Source: Archegozetes longisetosus (taxonomy: Eukaryota > Arthropoda > Arachnida > Sarcoptiformes > Trhypochthoniidae). Taken from it: a DNA stretch of 64,000 nt. The position numbers were made by a program, and so were the translations under genes. The stretch is from contig JAEMBT020000006.1 in assembly GCA_018873245.2 (NCBI GenBank), forward strand, positions 6,221,855 to 6,285,854, read 5' to 3'. The notes below the pieces were generated by a model, which made no database searches, was not told where the DNA came from, and was given only the letters and a program-made list of their open reading frames with translations. Positions 13,048 to 36,454 of the stretch are shown here, piece by piece; positions within the stretch are counted from its first letter, which is position 1, and every line of letters starts with the position of its first letter.

Positions 13048-14900
13048 TCAGAAGATAGGAACCAATTTCAGTGTATTGGTTGGCGACTGATCGCCATTAG
13101 AATTGTTTTCTTCTGGTGGCGTTGGAGTGAACGGATCCAGTCTCGAAACACTCTTTTGGGGAAAATTCAATTTTCGCGGTCGCGAAACTGTTGTAAACGA
13201 CCTCGAGCTAAAAGGATTCGAACTGAAAGAAGTCGAACTAACCGGAGCTGACATACATTCTTCAGAAAAGTTACCCAGAACTCGTTCTCTTATTAATTGT
13301 TTCTCATATTCCAATAGTTGACCCAAAAAGTTAAAGTTCGGCGAAATGGTCGCTCTTTTTGATTTGACATACCTTTTCACAAATAAATAATATAAATATT
13401 AGATGTATGACTAAGCCATAGAGCAGTTCAATAATACCTGTAGGCATCATCTGATGACATACTTAAATGTCTCATAACATAGGAAATGGCAACAGCGGCC
13501 GAACGAGAAATTCCAGCCAAACAGTGAACTATTGCACAGCCACCCGATTCTCTCACTTTATCTGATTTTTTAAAAATATAATGTCATTACTAATTGCTAA
13601 CAAATGACAAATTAATTGGAAACAAACCAAGAAAATTGAAAGCCTTTGGAAAGTGAGGCAACAAATCCTCATTGTAATTGTCATTAACAGGAATTCTCAA
13701 GAAATGAGAATCTTGTATGAACTCTGGTTTAGGACAAGAAGTGCTGACGTTGAGTTCATAAGATATGTTATGATCCTGGTTGGAATAGAAGAGGTTAGAA
13801 AAAAAGACGATAGGCAAGGTAATAAAAATGGTTTACTCTGAGAGTTTCTTTATTAAGTGCGTCCTGTTGAGAACCCAAATATAGAAAAGGAAGTATACGA
13901 GTTGGTCCGCGATTACTAATAGGTAGACATGGCTGTGACAGTGAGGTTAATGTTGTCACTCCTTTCGCTGACTTGTTTGAGCAAAGTCCTGGATATCCTG
14001 ATTGAAACTCTAAGAATCCGCCCTTCACCAGACTTACGCTTTTAAAAACTGAATTAAGTTTTGATAATAGGACAGAAACAAAGCTGTCATCGGGTAGTGC
14101 GCTGAAATCAATCGACCCCTGGTCGTAGACAATCACGTCATGAGAGTTGTCGATCTCACACTGACAGGTGTGAACCAACAGTTCATTTATTGAAATCTAT
14201 GATGAAAAACAAATATTTAGTCAATTTGAAATATTGATCATCTCAGTCGTAAGTGGTGTAGGTGAGGGGCCCGGGGCCAGGCTCCCCAACACATTCAGAC
14301 ACAAGTATAGCTCTATAGATATTAAGACTTTCCATATAGAAACAAGTGAAAACTTATTTCAAAAATTCAATGTCAAGTCGAAGATTAGATGGTTTAGCAC
14401 TCATATCAATCGAAAGACATTCAAATTGCTTTATCTCGAGATTTAGATAAGTTTGTTGCACAATTTGCTAAAAGTAATCGTAATTGAAAACCTATACTGA
14501 TCTCAGCTTATTTGCAATAAAGAATTCAATTTTTGAAGGTGGTCGTTATAGCAGTGTCGGTAATCGAAACAAACTACAGTAAAAGCTGTCTAAGTTAAAA
14601 GTGTAGTTAGGTGGTTTTAAAAAATCAATAAAAGAAAGCAATGTTAAGTGCAGGGATCGAATAAGGATATATATAAAAAGGAGTTAACTGCATGTTCGAA
14701 CATGTAGAAAGACTTACCTTATTTTGTTGCAATCTTCTTTTGACAATTTTGGAACAGTTCACATTAACAGCATAACTAACGTGACAAGTATTGTATTCAA
14801 GGAACGACCGACTGTCTATTATTAATGTATTATCCGTACGGTTGAGTACAACATCAGCCAATTGTTTGACATGAATCAAATTAATTTTTTTGTTTTCCAT
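13048..14900 (-). CDS. MAPK phosphatase, DUSP8/DUSP16 (JNK-phosphatase) type
   Basis: Five exons read on the minus strand (14718-14900, 13837-14196, 13628-13775, 13438-13561, 13048-13372) keep phase through all junctions and give 379 aa. Residues about 1-125 are the rhodanese-like MAPK-binding domain, with IIDSRSFLEYN and the basic docking motif KRRLQQ (about 55-60). Residues about 158-300 are the dual-specificity phosphatase domain: GPTRILPFLYLGSQ, the general-acid Asp at about 213 in PVNDNY, the P-loop HCLAGISRS (catalytic Cys about 244, Arg about 250) and ATISPNFNFLGQLLEYE. All catalytic residues are present, so an active cytosolic or nuclear phosphatase for JNK/p38 is expected. The tail is shorter than in vertebrate DUSP8/16. 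The start is the ATG of MENKKINL; longer openings have no in-frame ATG. The introns measured are 61, 66, 65 and 521 bp. Confidence 0.93.
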
Positions 14901-17900
14901 ACCAAAAAAAATTAGCTGCTTTTGTTCGCGCAAACCATCATTCGTCTGATGTGTTGCATTCTAACAGATTAAGCAACAAAACAAATTTAATTGCAACAAA
15001 TTCCGAAAGTATTTCATATGCGAATGAAATAAAGACATTTCGATAATATTAAGAGGAAAAAAATGGTGAGAAGAAAGTGAGATTTGGTAAGTGTGGAGTA
15101 GATACGAGTTAGCACCAGTCTATATAATGCAAGCTTTCATGCAATGTGACGGAATTTTAGCACGACGTCAACCGAAGGCATTCCTAAGCACACATATGAG
15201 TCATCATCATATCAATAAAATAGGGGAACTCTTTCACAGTCCAATTCGTTTATGCTTAACTCAATCTAACGATAAATCTAATTAAAAAGCTTTGCTCAAG
15301 TTGAAGGTGTTTGAGAGCACAGTTTAAGTGGGTTGCAATGTAATCGGTAGACAGAAAAACAGTAATAATATGTGTATATTATTAAAACAGTTTAGAGATC
15401 CGAACAAACAGTTGAGAGCATCGAACACGTCTTCATAATTGGATCAATACGTATATGAATTTTGTATGTAACAAAAAGCTACTCTTGCTCGTTTTCTCAT
15501 ACAATTGTTTCCAATAATTCTAGTTTTCACAAACCTTTTGGTCATCTGCACTATTTATTCAAAATTTGGAGCAAATATTGAATAGTCTGGAAAAGTAGTG
15601 AAAGCAAACTATCGATACAACAATTGAAGATATTTGCAAAACTAATTACGTGGCTAATAATTAGGTTTAGATTGAGTTTTCGATTCAAATATCTAGATTG
15701 ATTGGAGAAGAAGGAAAGTTTTATGGAATGCAGTGCAAATCAAGCATATTATTGCTTAGCAGATACGACCACAAATATAAATGAGTTCTACATATGGAAA
15801 CGGGTTATTATTAATCACTTCTCTACAGATTCATTTTCAAATTCTGTTTTGTGTGGGCTTAGCCAACAGTTTAGTTAAGAATTTTTGGCATTTCTAACAC
15901 CATATTCATCAGATCGAGTGATTAAATATTGAAATATTTTTCAATTGTGATTAAATATTTGACTGAGCAGTCAATAGAAAACAAGTGAATAGTGAACAAT
16001 ATTTGCCTCATTTCTATTATAAAGAAAGGACAGAAAAGTTAGGAAAATACTGTTCAACAACTAATAGGTGTTGCGAGCAAAACAAATGCCAAATAAAGCG
16101 TATAAGATAATTCAATATGATTAGACTTTCATGCAATTATCTCGAGCCAGTCTGAAGTTTTAAAGATTGGACTGGAGCCGAGGGCTATTTAGCTTCTGAA
16201 GCATCAAATGTTTACTCAGTAATAATTAGCTGAAACTTACAATTTTCAGTTGTTTTTCCTATAAGTGCATTATCTGATTATGAACAGCGCAGCCCATTGT
16301 CTACAGAAAGAGCTGTATAAATTACATTTAACTTTGAAACAATTATTGCAAATTTTATAAGATAACATATTCGATGGAAAAGTAATGAGACACTGAATAA
16401 AATCATCTAGAATTTAATTTTCAATTTGCACCGTTTATTTAGGTCAAGGCCAGACTCCCAGATATTCTAATGCAATTCAATTTAGTTCAGACTCATATTT
16501 CAGCACATTTTCAAGACCGAGCTTTAGCTCTAATTTAGTCAAAACTAATTAGATCGAAGTGCGTCTGTTCCCCTCCACTCAAATTTTCAGTCAAAACATA
16601 GGAAAAATTGACAGATTTTTTATCGCTTTCGCTGTCCATTGGCTAAAAGATATGAACAGTGACTGAAACAACTGGCAATAAAATCTATAGTATTTCTCTA
16701 ATTTTCAAACAGAAAGCCATAGAGTAAAATTTTTTATTTTTAATATAAAACTCCAAAATCAAGATAAAACATGAAATCAATAAATTTCGACTTAGAGTAT
16801 AGAATTGAAGAGAATTGAAATAGTGATAAAAGAGATGGAGTCTTGAAAATAAAATCAGTTTCGAATACAATGGGACCGATATGGCTTTGAAGAACAATGA
16901 GTAGTACAGAATCTGTACTCTAGTCAATTAATAATTAACTGGTATCTAGGCTTATAATCTTAACGAAAGTCAATCGTATCTAAAATATAAAATGTTTTCA
17001 TTGTAACACGTCTGCAATAATTAGATGAAAATTTATTGTTTTAGTTTTCCTTTAGATTTCGTCAGTACTTTTGGTTTATTAAGATAACAATTTTTTTTAT
17101 CTTATATTATATTGTGTAAAGAACAATAAAACCGCTCAAAACACGCCATTCTTCTAGTCTCACATCAAATCAAATACAAATATGCATTCAAATAGATTAA
17201 ATCGTTTCATATGAATGGTTCAGTTTTGATAAGACCCGCAAAGAGAGGATAAAACGGATGTGACCGTAGTTCATTCTCTTTTACAACACATACTGATAGA
17301 CTTAAGGAAGTTATTAGCAGTTGTTTTAATACTTTGCCCAAACTATCCTGATGTGTAATAAGGCTAAAAGTTTGCGGTCAGGATATAAGTCTCATTCTAC
17401 TCATTGAGTATTTCAGTTAAGAAGCTCAAACCATATTTTGTTCAATCGCTTATGAATCGACAAAATACAAGTAATAAAGCTGAAATTAAGATATACGAAA
17501 AGTTTATCAGACTATCATTTGAAAAATGGCATTCTTTTACAAGAAACTTGTATTTCTAATAACTAAAGCTGGGAAATTAATAGTAAAATCAATAATCACT
17601 ATACTCATAAATAATAAGTGACGTTATTGTGAATGCCGAGTGCTATATAGGCACAATTAAACGATGTTTCTATTTACGGTTTCGCAATATTGTCATAAGG
17701 CTTTAGACCACAACATAATTATAGTAAAAATGCAAATTAATGCTATACTCCCCCAGAATCTAATGATTAATAGTCCCTAACATTAAAATCTGTTGACTGT
17801 AGTTTCAATTTAGTGTTTCGTGCATTGGTTTGAGTGCGAGGCATATATGAAGCGGTGCATAATATAGCCACCAGTTTTGCCAATTAATAGCACAAACACA

Positions 17901-20410
17901 CATATAGTTGGCTCACATCCGGACTAATTCACTGCAAACTCTGTGTGAATGCCATAAAACAATACGAGCCTTAAAACAAGAATGAGTCACACATTTGTTT
18001 TACGCTAATTAATGTTAAACTGTTTTCATTCAATTTGTAAATATTAAAAAATGGTTTAGTCTTCTATTCAAATGCAATAAACAGTAGAGATTTAAATATT
18101 GAAAATGTAATATAATATCATTTTAATAACTGATAATTCAATTGAAAACTATAGTAACACAAACTTTAGATAAGCGATAAAACATTCAAATATTGTTTCG
18201 TTCAATAAATTAATTTCAAATAAAATCGTTTTTAAAAATGAATCACTTTTAAAATGGAGAAACAGTCAAAAAATATGGAGAAGCAGAGTAGTAAAAATAA
18301 ATATAAGTTTTAATGAATATAATAAAGTTTTTTTCCTCTCAATATAATAAGTGTTGATAAGATTTGATTATTCGATTCAAATATATTAACACAAACTTTA
18401 GCATTAAATGCGTTACAAAATACTTATTCCAACATTGAATTTATGCGAATTTTTCATCATAAATATCAATCAAATATGATGTCTTACCTCTTATTTGGAT
18501 AATTTCTTTTCTAGAAATATATCGAACTCATACAATCTGAGATATTAATAGTAAAACTTTTAGTTAATGGTCACTAAACACAACATCTTTTAATTTTTCG
18601 TCTCTCTCTTCATGAATGAATTTCATAATTCTCTCAATACATCTACATATCGAGAGAACGTCAATTACGTCTACTTTATTTACCTTAATTTGCAGTTTTC
18701 ACGAAAGATATATACTATTTGAAAATCATAAAACTTGATTCTAAATCAATAAATTTGATTATTTGAACTTACTTTTGATCTAAACATCTGTAAAATTCGA
18801 ATTAAATAAGTAATAGACTACTATTAAGCTAACATTCGATGATGAAGTTAACAATACTATTATCGAGAGTCTAATGAAAATTCATTACGTAATATATGTT
18901 AAGTTGATTTCGGACTTTTAACCATAACTGGAGACCAGACCAATAAGAATTGAAATGATGTCACGATGTTTCTATTGGCTGAAAATCAAGAATCATTGCA
19001 TTGCAATTGCAGTTGGAGAAGTTTTATTGCGAAATAAACTTTTGATCAACTTCGGGCTATGTTCATAACTTCAAATGAATTCAATGTTATAATAAGTGAA
19101 TTAATAATTTGACCAATAAGTTAGTAAACAATAAAATGAATTGTTAGTATTTGACTTGGATTCAACGATATAATACCAGTAGTAGTTGCCAGACTTTTTT
19201 AGTCACAGCTCATACGGCTCTATTTTCATAATGTTAGTCAAAATGATTTGGCAGCCTAGTTTTGGGAACCTCCGTCTTAAAGTCTAAATTTGACATTAAA
19301 CTTCCAATAGTAGCATTGATTGATCAGTAAATAAGCCAGAAAATTTGAGTGAAAAGGCACAACATTTGCTTGGACAAGTTTTTGCTACAGTTGATCTAGG
19401 TCAAAATTCCTGTAATTGGTGGTAATAGTTTATTCAGTTATAAGCATAAGGAATTGTGGTAGAATAATTAAATTTGGTTTCGATGTGAAAAGTAATCTTT
19501 CGCATTATGATGACTACAGTTTTAGATTGAAGTTGAGGTGCATGTACCTCCTCAGTCCAACTGGTTTCTCCACTGCATTGATGAACCTGGTACCGTAGCC
19601 AGACTTGCAGTTTGGGGCTAAAAGTCTGCAATTAAATGCTCTGATTTGTTGAGGCAAAAGTATATTCACATTCAAATGTCTGTTAATTTGTTATCAAAAC
19701 TTTCATTTATACTTAATAATAAACAATCGATTAATGCATCAAGTAAACAAAGTTTCAAAGATTTTTCGTGACTCTTTCTCCATTACGGACCTACGCTTCA
19801 ATTTTAAAAATTCAGATTTCTAATTTTCAACTAAAATTTTTAATTGATTTCAAGATAGTTAATCTATTTACTTGTTTATATCACAACATGAGTTAAAAAT
19901 TAGTTTTATTCTTGCTTAAAAGATAAGTTTCTGTCAATGTTCCAATAGATTTGAATATCTTGACACATTAATTGAGGCTTAGTGTCTATACCTAAAACAT
20001 TGAATTTATTGAAGTATTGACACTTTCAAATGAATGAAAATCATGTTTTCAAAATAGAATCTTCCAATGTAGATCAGGTCCAGCAGTGTCCACATTTGCG
20101 GATGAATGATCGATATCCTCTTATTTCTGCAAATGTGGAACGGTTGCGGATGGATTTAGATTAGAAAAATTCAAAGATGCACATGTCTATTGTGATGCAT
20201 TGAAAACAAAGTGTTTTCTCTAGTTGTTTATTAATGAATTTTCTGTTTATGATCTAGAAAATAATCGTTAGACTCTTTAACCAACAATATAGCTTTTGAA
20301 AACTACGGATACCTATCTTGTGTTGTAAGATGATGCCATCTATCTTTTCATTTGACTTGCAAACGTTATGAATCAAACTTTAAAAGTTCAGATTAACTAA
20401 GTTTTAATAT
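14901..20410. other. Gene-poor AT-rich region
   Basis: No gene recognised. The stretch contains one copy of a dispersed repeat (19585-19835) and ends at the target duplication of the MULE. Open frames such as 16685-16927 (-) and 19416-19598 (+) have no similarity I recognise. Confidence 0.65.
19585..19835 (+). repeat. Dispersed repeat family 2, copy 1
   Basis: About 250 bp aligning with 49330-49565. Shared blocks in the same order include AGTTTGGG(G/A)CTAAAAGTCT, CTGATTTGTTGAG versus ATGATCTGTTGAG, and AATCGATT(A/G)ATGCATCAA. I saw no clear terminal repeats, so the element class is unknown. Confidence 0.65.
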
Positions 20411-20419
20411 GTGAATATG
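20411..20419. repeat. Target-site duplication, left (9 bp)
   Basis: GTGAATATG directly abuts the left TIR and matches GTGAATATT at 22308-22316 in 8 of 9 positions. A 9-bp duplication is typical of Mutator-like elements. Confidence 0.85.
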
Positions 20420-20472
20420 GGAGCATAGTAGTTAGTCTAAAAATTTTAGTCGAAAGAATATTAGTCAACTAC
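20420..20472 (+). repeat. MULE terminal inverted repeat, left
   Basis: The first about 53 bp of the element. It contains CATAGTAGTTAGTCTAAAAA and TTTTAGTCGAAAGAA, paired with 22255-22307 in inverse orientation at roughly 75-80 percent by eye. Confidence 0.85.
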
Positions 20473-20606
20473 TTTTAGTTGAATCAAAATAAAGCGAAAT
20501 AAATTTTAGTCGAATCATTTATTTTCGAAAAGTTCGAAGTCTAAAATTATGGCTTATCTAGAACTTTAAAAATTACAGTTTATTTTGGTAAAAATTGACA
20601 ATAAGC

Positions 20607-22046
20607 TTAAGATTTAAATTTTAATGAATAACCGATTGCATCAAGAAAGTCAAGAATAGACTTATCGTTGTTGTCGTTGTAAAAGCCATCGTTATAGTTT
20701 TGAGTTAATTTTTCAATTTTATGATTGAGTTTTGAATATTTACGTCTAATTTTCGGTGGAGAATTGTCGACATCTAAAAACACTTTTTGAATCTCAAATT
20801 TTTTCTGCTCAGATTTAAGTGCGTTTATAAATTCATATATATTTGCATGTCTTTTGCCAACATTTTTGTTAAAACATCGATGCCATCCCTCTAAATCGTT
20901 TGTTGTTCTTTTAGTAAAGTTACCATAATGGTTCCACATCTCTCTGTGAAATTTGGAACCACTCTTAACCCATGTATCATAAGCATACGAGATATAATTA
21001 GCGATTGGACCATCACTTTCACCAATTTGAGTGTCATTAATAATTATTCCCACGCATTATCAATATCTTGCAATGGTAAAAATGGCAATGCGGATATTCT
21101 TTTAACTAAATTTCTAACATTTTTTTCAGTATCATATGCGTTTGTTAATCCTAATTTTTGTATTTTTCTCCAATTACATTGCGAGAAATGGTAAAAACAT
21201 CCCGTTATTTTAGCATTTTGATAGACAAAATTTATTGCTTTAATAGCAGAAACTTCAAAGCCAATTTGGAAATGATTTGGTAAAAATTGCAAATTATTTT
21301 GGGATCCGTAATCTTGTAATAAACGAAATAATCGTATATATGTCTCTTTTGTTTTATCAGGCAATAACGCATAAATTAACGGGAACATTTGACCCAAATA
21401 AATGCCATGAAATGTGTAGAGCTGAACACAAATTTTTGGTACTGACTTGAAAGTATCATCACAAAATACAGTTTTAACTTTTGTTAAAATTTGAAAAAAC
21501 TCAATTGTTGCAAAAACTAAAATTTTATCCTCTTCACCGTTGTTTATTATCAGGAAATCGTTGTCATCAGTAGTTGTTGACCATTTACTGCTTAAAATTA
21601 GTTGACTTCGTGTTGAGGGCTGAATAGGAATGAATTCTGATCTTTTTTTATACGAAATACTACTTATTTGACTAAATGTTGGCAAACATGAAGCAACTTC
21701 TGTTGAGTTAAAACTCTCTTTGAGGTTTTGCTTCTTTGATGAGATTATTTTGTTGTAGATCTGTTTAATTGGTTGCGAGGAGTTATTAGAAATTTTTTCT
21801 TTAATTTCATTCTTAGTTATCCAATTTGATGATGTACTGGATGTCAGATTCATGTGAATGATTCCCTTCGGTTATTGTTAAACTTCCATTTTTCAAAATA
21901 ACACGTGCGGGACACCCATCACTGCATTGACGACACTTATAATAAATTTTTTCATTAACTTTCCTGTCTCTTTTAAAACAGTAATTATTGATAACTAAAA
22001 GCTGTCCACCGCGTGATGACCTTACAAACTTTAATTGGGATGTCAT
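20607..22046 (-). pseudogene. FLYWCH zinc-finger / MULE transposase, two frameshifts
   Basis: Three overlapping minus-strand frames (21813-22046, 21044-21853, 20607-21053) together form one transposase of about 480 residues. The first frame is a FLYWCH zinc finger: YYKCRQC, GCPARV, and the final His pair in NHSHE. The second carries the MULE DDE core with VFCDDTFKSVP, LLPDKTKETYIRLF and GCFYHFSQCNWRKIQ. The third has the usual C-terminal block KRTTNDLEGWH and GKRHANIYEFI. Each junction is a one-base shift within a short overlap, with no room for an intron. At the position where MULE transposases have the second catalytic Asp (the DFE motif) this copy reads IGFE, so the Asp is Gly. FLYWCH-MULE genes have been exapted in some animals, but the shifts argue for decay. 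Confidence 0.9.
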
Positions 22047-22254
22047 AATATAGAAATATTAATGTTTTAATTTAATTGAAATGAAGTGCAAACACATACA
22101 GAACAAAGAAAAATTTTTTTAACTAGATAATTATGACATTGACGTTAAGTCCTAAAGTTTTAGAGTTTAGACTGAACTTTGTTGACCAAAAGTTTATTAG
22201 ACTTTAAAAGTTTAGCTCAAAACGTTTTAGACTTTAGTAAACATTGATCATTAT

Positions 22255-22307
22255 CTATTGACTAGTTTCTTTCGACTTAAAATGTTTAGACTCATTACTA
22301 TGTAACC
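22255..22307 (-). repeat. MULE terminal inverted repeat, right
   Basis: Inverse partner of 20420-20472. On the plus strand it contains TTTCTTTCGACTTAAAATG and ends ATTACTATGTAACC at the target duplication. Confidence 0.85.
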
Positions 22308-22316
22308 GTGAATATT
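22308..22316. repeat. Target-site duplication, right (9 bp)
   Basis: GTGAATATT immediately follows the right TIR and pairs with 20411-20419. Confidence 0.85.
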
Positions 22317-22889
22317 TGTTACTAGCAGTTATTAATAAAAATTCAGATTCTATAGAACTTTCTGTGAGTAGTCAATGAAAAATTTGACGAACAGCTCATA
22401 CGAATTAATTTGATATATTAACGAATATAAGTTGAATAAATACCTAATAGATTAACATTGGTACTAAAACTAAACACTAAAACAGAAAAAAATTATCTTT
22501 AGAAAATAATTCTATGTACAATAAACTAAAAGATAAAGACATAAAGATAAAGTTAATTCAACAACTAATTTCTATCTACAGAATAGATTAGCTAAAACTG
22601 AATATGAGTTCAATGACTGAGTATTTTGATTTTATACCAATTAAAACTAAGCAATTTCATTTACTATCAGTATTTATATCATTAATATAACTTGAAGTTT
22701 TTTCATACCAAGCAGTGCTTCATAGTCAATATATAATACAGTGATTATTTCTATTGGCACTCTATTGAATTTTATTTTGAGTTAATCTGAAGTCTAGATT
22801 TTTGAGTGTACTTCGTCATAAGTTTTTTCGCAGTTTGAGTAACATTTTCAGTGTACTAATAATAAAAACAACAGGTTTAAACTTAGAAT

Positions 22890-24471
22890 ATGTCAGCAGA
22901 CAATGAATTTTTTGAATCGCTGTTATGGGCTGCTTTATATCAGATTGACAAAGATGAAGTAAAGCACATGGAATTATTTAACAAACTCAGAATAAAGATA
23001 TACGATGACGTTAACAGAGAGTATTATGATGATTATGAACCAGAAGTCTACAATAGACTTTCTAACTTATATGGAAACGCGTATTTTTCGTCATTTGATG
23101 CACAATTATTTGTTCAAAATAAAAGATATCAGAGTGAATTTGATAATTGCTTACTGCTTGGTACTGGATCGTTCGGTACTGTGTATAAGGTTAGAAACAT
23201 AATTGATGGTCAAAATTATGCAGTTAAAAGGCAAATCGTCAATGGTATAGTTATAACAAAAAATATCTGAATTTAAGCTTTATTTTATTCTAATCTTAAT
23301 ATTTAGATGAAAAATCAATTGATCGTATTAAGAACGAAATCAAAATCATTTCGAGTATGAATAACGATTATTTACTAAACTATAAATCACTTTGGTTTGA
23401 GTTTGGTTGGTATTTATGAATAAAAACTTTCTAAAGCTCTAAGAGATTTTTAAGAAGCACTTGACTTAATTCCATGTTTTCCAGATGAATTGAACAATTG
23501 CACTCTGTCCTATATACAAATGGATTTATGTGTGATCACTTTAGCGCGTGCTATTGATTTGATTAATCAAATTGAATCAGATAGAGAAAAAGATCAAGTC
23601 AAATTGGTAGAATTGAGAAAAATCAAAAATTTCATTTCATGCTCATTATTCTACGAAATATTACAAGGCGTTAATTTTCTACATTCTTGCGATACTCCAA
23701 TTATACACAGGGATCTAAAGCCTTCTAACATAATGTTGAGCGACGGAAAGAATGGCCGTTTCGTCAAGATAACTGATTTTGGCTTGTCTACTTTTCATGT
23801 ATTGGATAATGAATCACATACTGAAAAGTGTGGCACAAAGGAATACAAAGCACCTGAAGTTTGTCGTGGGACAAAGTACAACACAAAAGCAGACATGTTT
23901 AGCATTGGCATGATATTATCTAACCTATTCTCAATCAGAATTGATTCAGACTCAGACAGGTAATTCACATAATTTTGATACTAAAATCTCTAAATATAAA
24001 AACTGTCGGACTCCATTGCCGTGAGCGTTCTCTTGATTATGTTTCTCAATAAACTCAGTGATTTATTGATTAAACTAGTACTAATTGAATTCAGATTTTA
24101 TATACTAGACATAAAATTTGACAATAACTATTTTCGCGAAGATTGACTCTATGATCGGATTTTTCAGTGAAAATATTGAGAGTGGCGAGATCAACAAAAT
24201 TAATACTGACTACATGAAAAAATTAGTTAAAGAGTTAACTAATCTTAAGCCAGAAACGAGACCATCATCTTACGATATTATAAGTGAAAAGAGTGAATGG
24301 TTTTACGAATTTGACCAAATCAGAGAACTAGATACTGTTAAACAAATTTGCGATAAAACAGACCATAACTATGAGCTTGAAACAGATTTCAAAGAATACT
24401 TCCTATACCAGAAGCAGAAAGCGACTCACAATCAGATCTCGTTAAGTAAATCAAAAGAGGTCATTTTATAA
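22890..24471 (+). CDS. Protein kinase, eIF2-alpha-kinase-like
   Basis: Four exons (22890-23244, 23307-23405, 23485-23959, 24168-24471) are phase-consistent and give 410 aa. The kinase domain has the glycine loop [11 protein letters not shown] (91-101), the VAIK lysine in YAVKR (113), WFEF and IQMDLC in the hinge region, [11 protein letters not shown] (226-236), DFG (249-251), a [10 protein letters not shown] activation-loop end and KPETRPS in subdomain XI. The YKSLWFEF and IQMDLC motifs and the HRDLKPSNI loop resemble the GCN2/PERK/PKR group, which phosphorylate eIF2-alpha under stress. No HisRS-like, RWD or dsRNA-binding domain is seen. The about 85-residue N-terminus is acidic and unfamiliar. 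All catalytic residues are present, so activity is likely; the substrate is inferred. Intron 3 has an alternative acceptor near 24095 that leads to an early stop. The frame may continue by splicing into the LC8-like ORF 72 bp downstream. Confidence 0.85.
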
Positions 24472-24543
24472 CAGTTTTATTTTGAATTGATACTCAATTA
24501 TTTTGAACTAAATTTTAAATTTTGATAGCAGACCAAATTTTCA

Positions 24544-24867
24544 ATGGAATTGAATAAAGCCAGACACTATGACGAGCCTGAAATAATTGCAATTTACGAC
24601 AAAAACGATCAAGTTCTTATCGACACAGTGTTTTCAGTTGCTTTGAATTCGATAAAAGTCGATCATAAAAGTTGTGCCGATATAGCGAAACACGTAACTG
24701 AAACATTTGTTGAAAGATATTATAGAATGTATGGCAAACGTTTCATAACTATTGTTGGACTGAAGCAAAACTATGATTTATTCTACACTAGAGGTCCAAA
24801 AAGACAGGAGAGAAAATTTATAAGATTCAGTATTGGCAACATTGCGTTTTCTATTTACCAAGTTTAA
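24544..24867 (+). CDS. Dynein light chain (LC8/DYNLL)-like domain
   Basis: The frame ends in an LC8-type fold. DIAKHVTETFVERYY aligns with the DIAAHIKKEFDKKY region of LC8, followed by ITIVG in place of CIVG and KFIRFSIGNIAFSIYQ in place of HFIYFYLGQVAILLFK. LC8 proteins are small homodimeric hubs of dynein and other complexes. This copy is highly diverged, has a longer N-terminus (about 25 residues) and lacks most invariant groove residues. A good acceptor (TTTTGATAGCAG, exon from 24532) opens in frame before the ATG, and no AATAAA lies between the kinase stop and this ORF. It may therefore be the last exon of the kinase gene rather than a separate gene. Downstream, polyadenylation-like AATAAA motifs occur near 24976 and 25092. 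Confidence 0.72.
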   Translation: MELNKARHYDEPEIIAIYDKNDQVLIDTVFSVALNSIKVDHKSCADIAKHVTETFVERYYRMYGKRFITIVGLKQNYDLFYTRGPKRQERKFIRFSIGNIAFSIYQV

Positions 24868-25270
24868 TTCATTCCATTTCATGTTGAACAGTTTGAATAG
24901 GAGTTGAAGAGTTGATTTGCTTTTGGGACAAAGGGATACAAATAGAAAAATTCTAAAATCTTTTTAATGAAATAATAAAAATTTGGAACAATGTTTTGGG
25001 CATTTGTTTGCAATGATATGTTGTATTGACTATTAAATTGAATAGAATATTAACAATTGAATTGACTATAAATCAAATGATATGATTGAAATAAAAATTA
25101 ACAACTGTTTTAAAACTCTTCAAAGCTATAACTTATTGATAGAAGATTTGAATCTAAGAAACGAAACATATATTTATATTATATTTAATAACTGTAAAAA
25201 TCTATAAACCATTTATAAACAATTTTCAACAGTATTTGCAATCATTTGACTGATCAAAGTATAGAATACT

Positions 25271-36454
<11,184 letters not shown>

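Larger units (their letters stand above)
20420..22307 (-). mobile_element. Mutator-like DNA transposon (MULE), full length, 1888 bp
   Basis: The element is bounded by imperfect TIRs of at least 50 bp. The left end begins GGAGCATAGTAGTTAGTCTA and the right end, read inward on the other strand, begins GGTTACATAGTAATGAGTCT. Both continue into AAGTCGAAAGAA-like and TAGTCAA-like blocks. It is flanked by a 9-bp target duplication. It carries a single minus-strand FLYWCH/MULE transposase gene that fills most of the interior and is broken by two frameshifts. Intact ends and an 8/9 target duplication indicate a moderately recent insertion; autonomous movement is unlikely. Confidence 0.93.

Noticed and set aside
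11105..14900. Functional cluster of a CDK inhibitor and a JNK phosphatase
   Set aside because: Adjacency of two same-strand genes 1.5 kb apart is not evidence of co-function in an animal genome.
19416..19631. Short ORFs on both strands
   Set aside because: They overlap the dispersed repeat at 19585-19835 and resemble no family I know.
24095..24135. Alternative acceptor for kinase exon 4
   Set aside because: It gives an in-frame stop after about 17 codons; the acceptor at 24168 keeps phase and continues the kinase domain.
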